A DNA stretch of 64,000 nt, taken from Sphingomonas sp. SUN019 (GTDB taxonomy: Bacteria; Pseudomonadota; Alphaproteobacteria; Sphingomonadales; Sphingomonadaceae). The translations under genes and the position numbers were made by a program. Below the pieces are notes generated by a model, which ran no database searches, was not told the DNA's origin, and saw nothing but the letters and a program-made list of their open reading frames with translations. The stretch spans positions 806,001 through 870,000 of the forward strand of contig NZ_CP096971.1 in the NCBI RefSeq assembly GCF_024758705.1, read 5' to 3'. Positions 17,663 to 25,304 of the stretch are shown here, in pieces (positions within the stretch are counted from its first letter, which is position 1; each line of letters opens with the position of its first letter).

Positions 17663-18124
17663 TCAGGCGGGCGCCGACAGCGTGATGCCGACCAGCGGGC
17701 TGAAATGATGCATCTTCACGTGGCGGCGCGCGATCTTCCACACGCCGCCGCGGCGCTCGAAATCGTCGGTGTAGGTCGCCGCCACGGTCTGCGCCTGCCC
17801 GTCCGCCGTCGTGCCGATACAATCGACGTCGCTGACCCCGCTCGCCTGGTCGGCCCCGTCGAACGTGACGCGCAGGTTGGTGTTATAGTGGGTCGACTGT
17901 TTCCATGCCGGCCACAGGATGTCGTGGACGGCGCGCGTGATGCCCTCATGCCCGTCGAAGTTGCCGAACGGTGGACCAACCTCCCATACGGCATCTTCCC
18001 ACCAGATGCCGATGAAGCGCTCCCAATCCCTTTTGTCGAAGCCCAGGCAGTAATCGGACGTCAAATCCAGGATCGCGAAGCGGCTTTCCAGCTGATCGAT
18101 CCGGGCGAGCAAAGCGTCGGTCAC
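17663..18124 (-). CDS. SnoaL/NTF2-like protein
   Basis: 153 aa with a cone-shaped alpha+beta fold pattern: helical start (LLARIDQLESRFAILDLTSDYCLGFDKRDWERFIGIWWEDAVWEV), then strands ending VWKIARRHVKMHHFSPL. The D..RDWE.F...W..DA.W pattern is common to SnoaL_4-type isomerases, dehydratases and hydroxylating partners in ring-degradation clusters. The GTG start overlaps the acyl-CoA dehydrogenase stop by four bases (GTGA), so translation is probably coupled. It could be an isomerase or dehydratase for the enzyme pair around it; no catalytic residues can be named with certainty. Confidence 0.75.
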   Translation of the reverse strand: MTDALLARIDQLESRFAILDLTSDYCLGFDKRDWERFIGIWWEDAVWEVGPPFGNFDGHEGITRAVHDILWPAWKQSTHYNTNLRVTFDGADQASGVSDVDCIGTTADGQAQTVAATYTDDFERRGGVWKIARRHVKMHHFSPLVGITLSAPA

Positions 18125-19428
18125 GCGGCAACCTCCTTTTCAAGAAACGCGGCGAATTTGCGCTCGGCGGCGGCGCGGGTGTCGGGCACGAAATAGGTCG
18201 GGAAAACGCCGGGCGAGGGCTGCACGTCACGCAGCACGTCGCGCGCGACCGAGACCTTGTGCACCTCGGTCGGGCCATCGACGATGCCCATTTCGGGGAC
18301 GTACTGCCACATGTCCATCAGCGGCGTTTCATTCGACATGCCGAGCGATCCGTGCAGATGCAGCGCGCGATAGACGACGTCCTTCAGCACGCCGGGCATC
18401 GCCGCCTTGATCGCCGAAATCTCGCGCCGGACGGGCCGGGTATAGGCCTTGTCGCGGTCCAGCAGCCATGCCGCGTACAGCACGTGCAGGCGGAACTGCA
18501 GGATCTGCGTATAGCTGTCGGCGATCTTTTCCTGCACCATCTGCTTGTCGGCCAGCCGCTCGCCTTTCGTAATGCGGGAGACGACACGCTCCTTCATCAT
18601 GTCCATCGCCTTGTTCAGCATGCCGACGGTGCGCATCGCGTGATGGATGCGCCCGCCGCCGAGCCGCGACTGCGCCACCTTGAACCCCGCCCCGACCGGA
18701 CCAAGGTTGCTGTCCGCCGGAACGCGGCAATCGGTGAACCGGATATAGCCTTGGACGCCCGATCCCAATTCGTCCTTCGGGCCGACGGCGGTGTTGCGGA
18801 CGATGTGCATGCCCGGCGTCCCAGCGGGCACGATGATCATCGTCGACCCTTCGTGCACCGGCACGTCGGGGTCGGTGATGGCCATGACGATCAGGAATTC
18901 GGCGACGCAGGCGTGGCTGGCGAACCATTTCTCGCCGTCGACCACCCATTCGTCCCCGTCCAGCCGGGCGACGCAGGTGAACTCGCCGGGATCGGCACCC
19001 GCCTGCGGCTCGGTCATCGAATAGCAGGACACGATGTCTCCATCGAGCAACGGCTGCAGATACCGCGCCTTCTGCGTATCGCTGCCAAAGCGGGCGAGGA
19101 TTTCGGCATTTCCTGTATCGGGCGCCTGCGTGCCGAAGACGGTGGGGGCGAAACGGCTGCGGCCGAGAATCTCGTTCATCAGCCCGAGCTTCAACTGGCC
19201 AAAGCCATTCCCGCCCAGTTCCGGTCCCAGGTGACAGGCCCATAGCCCGCGTTCCTTCACGATTCGCTGCAACGGCTTCATGATCGCGCGCGCGGGCGAT
19301 TTCGGATCGAACGGTGCGGCGGGCGCGCGGAACACCAGGTCGAGCGGCTCCACCTCCTCGCGGACGAACGTGCCCATCCAGTCCAGCTGTTCCTGAAAGT
19401 CGGGGTCGGTCGAAAAATCCCACGCCAT
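18121..19428 (-). CDS. Acyl-CoA dehydrogenase, ACAD10/11-LvaC-like subgroup
   Basis: 435 aa flavoprotein. SMTEPQAG (about 137-144) and GEKWFAS bind FAD and substrate, and DGPTEVH near the C-terminus is the family end motif. Several stretches match, from memory, the dehydrogenase domain of human ACAD11: FAPTVFGTQAPDTGN (93-107) and GRIHHAMRTVG (259-269). That subgroup acts with an APH-type kinase to remove a hydroxyl from 4-hydroxyacyl-CoA through a phosphorylated intermediate, as LvaA and LvaC do in levulinate breakdown. A kinase of the right family is encoded at 24285-25304. GGAGA precedes the ATG at 19428, which is preferred over longer in-frame starts. Confidence 0.88.
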   Translation of the reverse strand: MAWDFSTDPDFQEQLDWMGTFVREEVEPLDLVFRAPAAPFDPKSPARAIMKPLQRIVKERGLWACHLGPELGGNGFGQLKLGLMNEILGRSRFAPTVFGTQAPDTGNAEILARFGSDTQKARYLQPLLDGDIVSCYSMTEPQAGADPGEFTCVARLDGDEWVVDGEKWFASHACVAEFLIVMAITDPDVPVHEGSTMIIVPAGTPGMHIVRNTAVGPKDELGSGVQGYIRFTDCRVPADSNLGPVGAGFKVAQSRLGGGRIHHAMRTVGMLNKAMDMMKERVVSRITKGERLADKQMVQEKIADSYTQILQFRLHVLYAAWLLDRDKAYTRPVRREISAIKAAMPGVLKDVVYRALHLHGSLGMSNETPLMDMWQYVPEMGIVDGPTEVHKVSVARDVLRDVQPSPGVFPTYFVPDTRAAAERKFAAFLEKEVAA

Positions 19429-19468
19429 CTTGGTCTCCGGCCGCACCCGCGGCCTCAGGTGAAAAGGA

Positions 19469-20221
19469 TCAGTGCCCCGCGTACCAGCCGCCATCGATCC
19501 ACAGTTCGGCCCCGGTGATGTAACGCGCCTCGTCCGAAGCGAGGAACAGCGAGCCGTACGCGATGTCCATCGGATCGCCGACGTCGCCCATCGGGATCGA
19601 CGCCTTGATCGCGGCATCTTGCTCTGGCGTGATGTCGCCGAGGATCGGGGTCTTGATCTGGCCGGGAAAGATCGTGTTCACGCGGATGCCCGCCCGCGCA
19701 AATTCCAGCGCCGCGCCCTTGCCCATCACCCGCACCGCCGCCTTGGACGCGTGATAGCTGATCGCATCGGGGCTGCCGATCAGGCCGTACAGCGACGATA
19801 TGTTGACGATCGCGCCATTTCCCGACGCCAGCAACGCTTCCGCCGCCGCCTTCATGCCGAGAAAAGGCCCGGTCTGGTTGACCGCGATCATCTTCGCCCA
19901 GCCCGCTTCGCTTTCGCTGCGGACACCGCCGGGATGGAAAATGCCCGCATTGTTGACCAACGTCGTCAGGCTGCCGAAGGCTGCGATCGTCGCGTCGACC
20001 GCCGCGGTCCAGCTGTCGAGGCTGGTGACGTCCAGGCGGATGAACGCCGCCTCACCCCCCGCGTCACGGATTTGCGTTACGATTTCGGCGCCGAGCGATT
20101 CCTGCAGATCGCCGATCATCACCTTGGCACCCTCGCGCGCGAACAGCACCGCCTGCGCCGCGCCGAGACCGCTGGCGCCCCCGGAAATCAGCGCCACCTT
20201 GCCGGCCATCCGATCCGCCAT
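19469..20221 (-). CDS. Short-chain dehydrogenase/reductase
   Basis: 250 aa classical SDR. The cofactor motif SGGASGLG (TGxxxGxG type, Thr replaced by Ser), NNAG, the catalytic Ser in VNISSLYG and YHASK (YxxxK) are present. C-terminal ITGAELWIDGGWYAG closes the fold. The Asp after the second strand (MIGDL) favours NAD over NADP. The ATG at 20221 is eight bases after GGGAGAGA; a GTG two codons upstream is too close. It likely oxidises an alcohol to a ketone in the same pathway as the monooxygenase downstream. An 84-base gap to the previous gene carries the second copy of an operator-like motif. Confidence 0.88.
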   Translation of the reverse strand: MADRMAGKVALISGGASGLGAAQAVLFAREGAKVMIGDLQESLGAEIVTQIRDAGGEAAFIRLDVTSLDSWTAAVDATIAAFGSLTTLVNNAGIFHPGGVRSESEAGWAKMIAVNQTGPFLGMKAAAEALLASGNGAIVNISSLYGLIGSPDAISYHASKAAVRVMGKGAALEFARAGIRVNTIFPGQIKTPILGDITPEQDAAIKASIPMGDVGDPMDIAYGSLFLASDEARYITGAELWIDGGWYAGH

Positions 20222-20278
20222 CGTCACTCTCTCCCACGGCGCAGCTTTTCCAACCGGCTCGTATTAACGACTAACTCA

Positions 20279-20297
20279 CTTACTAGATCATAACAAG
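20279..20297. promoter_or_regulatory. Putative TetR operator, copy 2
   Basis: CTTACTAGATCATAACAAG, an imperfect 19-base inverted repeat (CTT..T...A..AAG), lies in the gap between two SDR genes of the minus-strand operon. It closely resembles the motif at 21129-21147, and flanking bases are also shared (CAC before, A..AT after). The site probably marks a second, internal promoter. Confidence 0.45.
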
Positions 20298-20305
20298 TAA
20301 CATAA

Positions 20306-21073
20306 TCAGGTCGGCCCGCCAGAACGCACGTGCCAGCCATTGTCGACCTGCAATTCGATGCCGGTGATGAAGCGCGATTCGGCGCTGGCGAGGAACAGCA
20401 CCGCCTGCGCGATGTCCTCCGCCGCGCCGATCGCGCCCTGCGGCAAGGCACCCGCCGCGACCGGCCGTTCCTCGCCCGGCCGGCCCTCGGCCAGCGCCAT
20501 CATCGGTGTCTCGATCGCACCGGGGTGGATGGTGTTGCAGCGGATGCCGGAGCCGGTTTCCTGGCAGTGCATCGCGATCGACCGGCTCATCGCCTCCACC
20601 GCGCCTTTGGCGGCGGTATAGGCGAAGAAGATCGGGAAACCGACCTTCGTCACGATCGACGCCATGTTGATAATCGATCCGCCACCGGCGCGACGCATCG
20701 CCGGGATGGCGTGCTTGCAGCCGAGGAATACGCCCTCCGCCATCACCGCGTTCATGCGACGGAAATCGTCGAGACCGGCGTCCTCGACCGTGGCGAACGA
20801 CACCACGCCTGCATTGTTGATGAGGATATCGAGCCGGCCGAAGCGCGCCTCTACATCGGCGATCAGGTCGATCCAGCCCTGTTCGTCGGTCACGTCCTGC
20901 GTCACGAAGTGCGCGTTGGGGCCGGCGCGATCGACCGTAACGCGGCCGCCGTCCGTGTCGATGTCGGTGGCGATGACCGTGGCGCCTTCGGCTGCCAGCA
21001 GGATCGTGTCGGCCCGGCCGATGCCCGATCCGGCCCCGGTCACGATCGCGACCATACCCTCGACCCGCCCCAT
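20306..21073 (-). CDS. Short-chain dehydrogenase/reductase, first gene of the operon
   Basis: 255 aa classical SDR. TGAGSGIG binds the cofactor, ATDID after the second strand suits NAD, NNAG follows, and the catalytic triad is Ser in INMASIV and YTAAK (YxxxK). The end ITGIELQVDNGWHVRSG is normal. The ATG at 21073 follows GGGAGAG and matches the usual N-terminus MGRVEGMVAIVTG; upstream in-frame codons are rejected. It heads the catabolic operon running down to 13955 and is divergent from the TBDR at 21273. It shares SDR class but not close identity with the neighbour at 19469, so the two probably act on different intermediates. Confidence 0.88.
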   Translation of the reverse strand: MGRVEGMVAIVTGAGSGIGRADTILLAAEGATVIATDIDTDGGRVTVDRAGPNAHFVTQDVTDEQGWIDLIADVEARFGRLDILINNAGVVSFATVEDAGLDDFRRMNAVMAEGVFLGCKHAIPAMRRAGGGSIINMASIVTKVGFPIFFAYTAAKGAVEAMSRSIAMHCQETGSGIRCNTIHPGAIETPMMALAEGRPGEERPVAAGALPQGAIGAAEDIAQAVLFLASAESRFITGIELQVDNGWHVRSGGPT

Positions 21074-21128
21074 TCCGCTCTCCCAACGCCGTTGATCCGG
21101 GCTGACGTTTCGCGGTCTGTAAAACACA

Positions 21129-21147
21129 CTTGCTAGACGTCAACAAG
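21129..21147. promoter_or_regulatory. Putative TetR operator, copy 1 (divergent promoter)
   Basis: CTTGCTAGACGTCAACAAG is an imperfect 19-base inverted repeat (CTTG.T...A.CAAG) in the 199-base region between the divergent SDR and TBDR genes. Copy 2 lies at 20279-20297. The size and symmetry fit TetR-family sites, and a TetR gene closes the plus-strand operon at 27674. Confidence 0.5.
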
Positions 21148-21272
21148 CATTATATCACCATCCGTACCGGAGAACCGGCGGATATGGTGCTGGGCACGGG
21201 CGTCGCACGAACGACTCTCGGCCCCCTCGCAAGCACCGGTCCGTCGACACGGCGTCAAGGAGGGGAAAACCA

Positions 21273-23555
21273 ATGTTCCGACGTCACACCTGTCTTTTCC
21301 GAACCGCCCTGAATGGTTCGGCCGCATTGGCCGCACTGACCGCGGCGCCCGCGTTCGCGCAGGAGGCGCCCGGCACTACCGCCGCCGCCGGATCGGCATC
21401 CGAGCAGACCGCCGGGCCGCCCACGACCGCCGGCGGGCTGGAGGATATCATCGTCACCGCGCGCAAGCGGGTCGAAAACCTGCAGGATGTCTCCACTTCG
21501 GTCAGCGCGCTGTCGGCGAATGAGCTGTCGCAACGGTTCGATTCCGACGTGCGCGATTTCGCCAATGCCGCGCCCAACGTGCTGATCGACGACACGCAAC
21601 AGGGACCGGGCGGCGTCGCCTCCGCCGCCATCCGCGGCATCGGCGTGGCCGACGTGGAAAAGGCGATCGACCCGACCGTCGGCATCGTGCTGGACGACAT
21701 CTATTTCGGCACCAGTTCGGGCGGCCTGATCAAGGCGATCGACATCGACCGGGTCGAGGTGCTGCGCGGGCCGCAGGGGACGCTGTTCGGACGCAACGCG
21801 ATCGCTGGCGTCATCAACCTCACGCGGTCCCGCCCGACGCAGGAACTGACCGGAAAAGTCCGCGCGACCTATGCCAATTACGATTCGCTCGATCTGGAAG
21901 GGGTCGTCAGCTTCGGCCTGACCGACTGGGCGGCGGTAAAGTTCTCGGGCGCGCGCAAGAAGACCGACGGCTATATCTACAACACGCTGCAGAACCAGGA
22001 CGGGCAGCGGTCGGACTTCACCGCGCTCGGCGTGCAATTGCTGCTGACACCGACGCCGGGGCTTGAGCTATCGTTCAGCTTTGACGACCAGAATACCGAT
22101 CAGGATCCGCCGCAGCTTTCCAACGTATCGGGGCCGACCTCGCTGCTCGGCGCGCCGCCGATCGCGCGGTCCAACCTGTTCTGCGCGGTGCTGAACCAGT
22201 GTTCGCCCGCATTCGGCGTGCCGCAGCAGGGCGATCGCTATCAATCGATCAGCAACGGGCCGCTGAACAAGAACGCGTTCTTCGACACCAACCTGTTCAT
22301 CGCGAAGGTCAAATATGACCTGACCGCCGATCTGGAACTTCAATATATCTACGGCCGGTACGAAACCGACGAGGCGATCACGCAGGATTTCGACGCGACG
22401 CCGCTGACCCTGTTCCACACCGACCGGCCGGCGCGCTATCATCAGGACACGCACGAACTGCGCCTGACGAAAGGCGGCGGCGGTCCGCTCAGCTTCGTGG
22501 CGGGTCTATACTATTGGGACTCGGCGTACCGGATCGATCTGGTCAGCTATATCGGCTTCGTCGTGCCCGATACCGTGCTGGCGCTGCCGCAGACCGTGCG
22601 TCAGACGAACAAATCCTACGCCGGTTTCTTCGACGTGGATTACCGTTTCACTGACTGGTTCAAGCTGACCCTCGGGGGCCGCTATACCAAGGACAAGAAA
22701 ACCCAGGGCGTGCGCGATCTGGGGTTCGATTTCTACGACGATCCGGTGAAGGACAGCTGGAAGAAATTCACGCCGAAGGTTGCGCTGAGCTTCGAGCCGA
22801 CCGACGATGTGCTGGCCTATGGCCTGTGGTCGCGCGGGTATCGCACCGGCGGTTTCACCGGACGCCCGGCGACCGAGAACGCCGCCCGCACGCCGTACCA
22901 GCCCGAAACGGTCGACAATTACGAGATCGGCGTGAAGGCCGAACTGCTCGACCGCCGCCTGCGCGTGAACGGCGCGATCTTCAAACTGGATTACAAGGAC
23001 AAGCAGGAGGAATTCAGCGTGCCCGCCCCGGTCGGCACCGGGCAGGAAACGCGCATCCTGAACGCCGCCACCGCGACCGTGAAGGGCGTCGAACTGGACG
23101 TCACCGCATTGCTGTTCGACGGGTTCACGCTGAACGGCAACGTCGGTTACCTCGATGCCAAGTACAAGAATTTCGTCGCCGACGTGGACAGCGACGGCAT
23201 CGTTACCGACAACAGCGGCCTGAAATTCCGCCGCGCGCCGAAATGGAACTGGACGCTCAGCGCCAATTACGAGCGGGAGATCGGCCCCGGCACCGCATAT
23301 CTGCAGGGGACATGGCATTATCTCGGCGCGCACGAGATGACGTTCCTGAACAATCCGGCGCTGCGAAATCCCGGTCAGGATCTGGTCGACGCCTCGATCA
23401 GCTACAAGGTCGGAAAGACCATGCTTTCCGGCTTCGTGCGCAATCTGTTGAAGGAGGATGGCTGGTCGATCGGTTTCGACGTGCAGGGCTTGTGGAGCTA
23501 TGCGGCGCCGCGCACGCCGCGGACCTACGGCATCGCGCTGACGCAAACTTTCTGA
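21273..23555 (+). CDS. TonB-dependent receptor (compact type)
   Basis: 760 aa outer-membrane receptor. The signal peptide ends PAFAQ, and the TonB box/plug start is LEDIIVTARKRVENLQDVSTSVSAL. The plug carries IRGIG, VEVLRGPQGTLFGRNAIAGVIN (the classic plug motif) and the barrel ends ALTQTF. This short class resembles receptors in sphingomonad catabolic clusters for aromatic, terpenoid or sterol-like compounds more than the 1,000-residue sugar receptors elsewhere in the window. AAGGAGGGG precedes the ATG. An SDR gene follows one base after the stop, so uptake and metabolism are co-transcribed. Confidence 0.92.
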   Translation: MFRRHTCLFRTALNGSAALAALTAAPAFAQEAPGTTAAAGSASEQTAGPPTTAGGLEDIIVTARKRVENLQDVSTSVSALSANELSQRFDSDVRDFANAAPNVLIDDTQQGPGGVASAAIRGIGVADVEKAIDPTVGIVLDDIYFGTSSGGLIKAIDIDRVEVLRGPQGTLFGRNAIAGVINLTRSRPTQELTGKVRATYANYDSLDLEGVVSFGLTDWAAVKFSGARKKTDGYIYNTLQNQDGQRSDFTALGVQLLLTPTPGLELSFSFDDQNTDQDPPQLSNVSGPTSLLGAPPIARSNLFCAVLNQCSPAFGVPQQGDRYQSISNGPLNKNAFFDTNLFIAKVKYDLTADLELQYIYGRYETDEAITQDFDATPLTLFHTDRPARYHQDTHELRLTKGGGGPLSFVAGLYYWDSAYRIDLVSYIGFVVPDTVLALPQTVRQTNKSYAGFFDVDYRFTDWFKLTLGGRYTKDKKTQGVRDLGFDFYDDPVKDSWKKFTPKVALSFEPTDDVLAYGLWSRGYRTGGFTGRPATENAARTPYQPETVDNYEIGVKAELLDRRLRVNGAIFKLDYKDKQEEFSVPAPVGTGQETRILNAATATVKGVELDVTALLFDGFTLNGNVGYLDAKYKNFVADVDSDGIVTDNSGLKFRRAPKWNWTLSANYEREIGPGTAYLQGTWHYLGAHEMTFLNNPALRNPGQDLVDASISYKVGKTMLSGFVRNLLKEDGWSIGFDVQGLWSYAAPRTPRTYGIALTQTF

Positions 23556-23556
23556 C

Positions 23557-24297
23557 ATGGAGCCCGACGCGACAGGCGCTCCGCCGCCGCGGCGCTGGAT
23601 CGTCACGGGTGCCTCGCGTGGTCTGGGACTCGCCATCGCGCACGGGGCGGCGGCGCGGGGCGACCGCGTCGCGCTGCTCGCACGTGGCGAGGGTGTCGAG
23701 GCGGTCGCCCGGACGGTCGGCGGCGAGGCGATCGGCCTGCGCGCCGACGTGTCGGATGTCGCGTCGGTCCGGGCGGCCGTCGACACGGTGGCGGCGCGGT
23801 GGGGCGGCGTGGACATTCTGGTCAACAACGCCGGGCTACATCGCGGCGACCTGATCGACAGGATCAGCGTCGGTGACTGGGACGACGTGCTCGCCACCAA
23901 TCTGTCGGGGCCGTTCCATGCCGTCCGGGCGGTATTGCCGCACATGCCGGCCGGCGGTTCGATCGTAAACGTCGGCGCGGTCGTAGGTTTTCGCGGGTTC
24001 GTCGGCGACAGCGCCTATGGATCATCGAAGGCGGGGCTCGCAGGCCTTACGCAGGTGCTGGCGGTGGAACTCGCGCGGCGCGGCATCCGGGTCAATCTGG
24101 TGCTGCCTGGGTTCGTCTCGACCGAAATGACCGCCGGGATATCCGAGCGTGCCCGTGCGCGCGTCGTGGCGCGAATACCGCTGAAGCGGGAAGGCACGCC
24201 GGAGGAACTGGCGGAGGTCGTCTATTGGGTCGCCGGATCGCCCTATATGACCGGGTCGGTGGTCGCCACTGACGGCGGGTTGATGTGCGCGCTGTAG
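23557..24297 (+). CDS. Short-chain dehydrogenase/reductase
   Basis: 246 aa classical SDR. TGASRGLG binds cofactor, and the basic residue after the second strand (LLARGE) suggests NADP. NNAG, VNVGAVVGF with a Gly in place of the usual catalytic Ser position, and YGSSK (YxxxK) follow. The end is GSVVATDGGLMC. The substitution at the Ser position is worth noting: the strand reads NVGAVVG where NISS is usual. It is similar in style to FabG-type ketoreductases. It sits one base after the TBDR and overlaps the kinase gene by 13 bases. Confidence 0.85.
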   Translation: MEPDATGAPPPRRWIVTGASRGLGLAIAHGAAARGDRVALLARGEGVEAVARTVGGEAIGLRADVSDVASVRAAVDTVAARWGGVDILVNNAGLHRGDLIDRISVGDWDDVLATNLSGPFHAVRAVLPHMPAGGSIVNVGAVVGFRGFVGDSAYGSSKAGLAGLTQVLAVELARRGIRVNLVLPGFVSTEMTAGISERARARVVARIPLKREGTPEELAEVVYWVAGSPYMTGSVVATDGGLMCAL

Positions 24298-25304
24298 CGC
24301 CGGACGAAGCCGACCGCTTCGCGCGCTGGATGGCGCGAGAGGCCGGTATTTCGGACGCGCGGATGGGGCGGTTGCTGGCGGGCGGCAATGCCAACGTGAC
24401 GCGTCTGATCGAGAGCGCGGACGGAGCGATGGTCCTGCGCCACGCCCCGCAGCAGGCGGTGTCGGCAAAGGCTGGAGCGGGGATCGCGCGCGAGTACCGG
24501 CTGCTCGCCGCGATCGGCGACGTGGCGCCCGTGCCGCGAGCGATCGCCTGGTGCGACGACCCGGCGGTGATCGGCGTACCGTTTGCGGTGTCCGCGTTCG
24601 TGGAGGGGGTGGCGCTGACCGACACGCTGCCCGCGGCCTATCCGGCGTCGGCGGATGCGGTCGATACGATCGGCCGGGAACTGGTGGACGGAATCGCGCA
24701 GGTTCATACGATCGACTGGCAGACACGCCTTCCCGCCGGTTGCGGGCGTCCGGACGATTTCCTGACGCGGCAGATTCACCGCTGGAACGATCTGCGAGCG
24801 GAGGTCTCGGTCCGCGAGCTGCCGATGCTGGACATGATCGCGCGCTGGCTGCTCGCCACGCTCCCGACGGACGGCGCGTCGCGGATTGTCCACTGCGACT
24901 ATCATCTCGACAATTGCCTGTTCGATCCGGCCAGGCCGGTGCTGCGGTCGATCATCGATTGGGAAATGGCGACGATCGGCGATCCGATGGTCGATCTCGG
25001 CCTGTTGCTCATGTTTTGGCGGCGGGAAGATATGGCGTCGCTGGGCTTCCACTTCGTCCAGCGAATTTCCAACCGTCGCGACGTGGTCGATCCGCGCGTG
25101 CTCGCGGACCGCTGGTCGGACCGCACCGGCCTGTCGTCGGAGCGCCTCGACTGGTATCGTGTCTTCGCCTTCTGGCGACTGGCGGCGATCGTGGAGGGCG
25201 CATTCGTGCTGTACCGGAAGGGCGCAGTCGACAGCGCCTATGCGCGCGGGCTCGAACGCGACGTGCCCGCCCTGCTCGCCGAAGCGGCGGCGCTGATCCG
25301 ATGA
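24285..25304 (+). CDS. APH-family phosphotransferase (LvaA / ACAD10-11 kinase type)
   Basis: 339 aa, GTG start inside the end of the SDR gene. The kinase catalytic motif IVHCDYHLDN (HxDxxxxN, about residues 201-210) and the metal-binding SIIDWEMATIGDPMVDL (about 222-238) are intact. GNANVTRL and VLRHAP near the N-terminus are the nucleotide-loop and Lys/Arg region. The DYHLDNCLFD and DWEMATIGDP pattern is that of LvaA and of the kinase half of human ACAD10 and ACAD11, which phosphorylate hydroxyacyl-CoA rather than aminoglycosides. A matching acyl-CoA dehydrogenase is encoded in the divergent operon (18121-19428), and an acyl-CoA ligase overlaps by four bases downstream. Antibiotic resistance is therefore not the likely role. 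Confidence 0.82.
   Translation: MRAVAPDEADRFARWMAREAGISDARMGRLLAGGNANVTRLIESADGAMVLRHAPQQAVSAKAGAGIAREYRLLAAIGDVAPVPRAIAWCDDPAVIGVPFAVSAFVEGVALTDTLPAAYPASADAVDTIGRELVDGIAQVHTIDWQTRLPAGCGRPDDFLTRQIHRWNDLRAEVSVRELPMLDMIARWLLATLPTDGASRIVHCDYHLDNCLFDPARPVLRSIIDWEMATIGDPMVDLGLLLMFWRREDMASLGFHFVQRISNRRDVVDPRVLADRWSDRTGLSSERLDWYRVFAFWRLAAIVEGAFVLYRKGAVDSAYARGLERDVPALLAEAAALIR

Noticed and set aside
24551..25300. Upstream extension of the acyl-CoA ligase frame by 250 codons
   Set aside because: It lies over the kinase gene in another frame and has Arg-rich shadow composition; the ATG at 25301 matches the family start and the ATGA overlap.
24285..25304. Aminoglycoside resistance gene
   Set aside because: The kinase motifs are of the APH superfamily in general; the operon with an acyl-CoA ligase and the matching dehydrogenase point to acyl-CoA metabolism.
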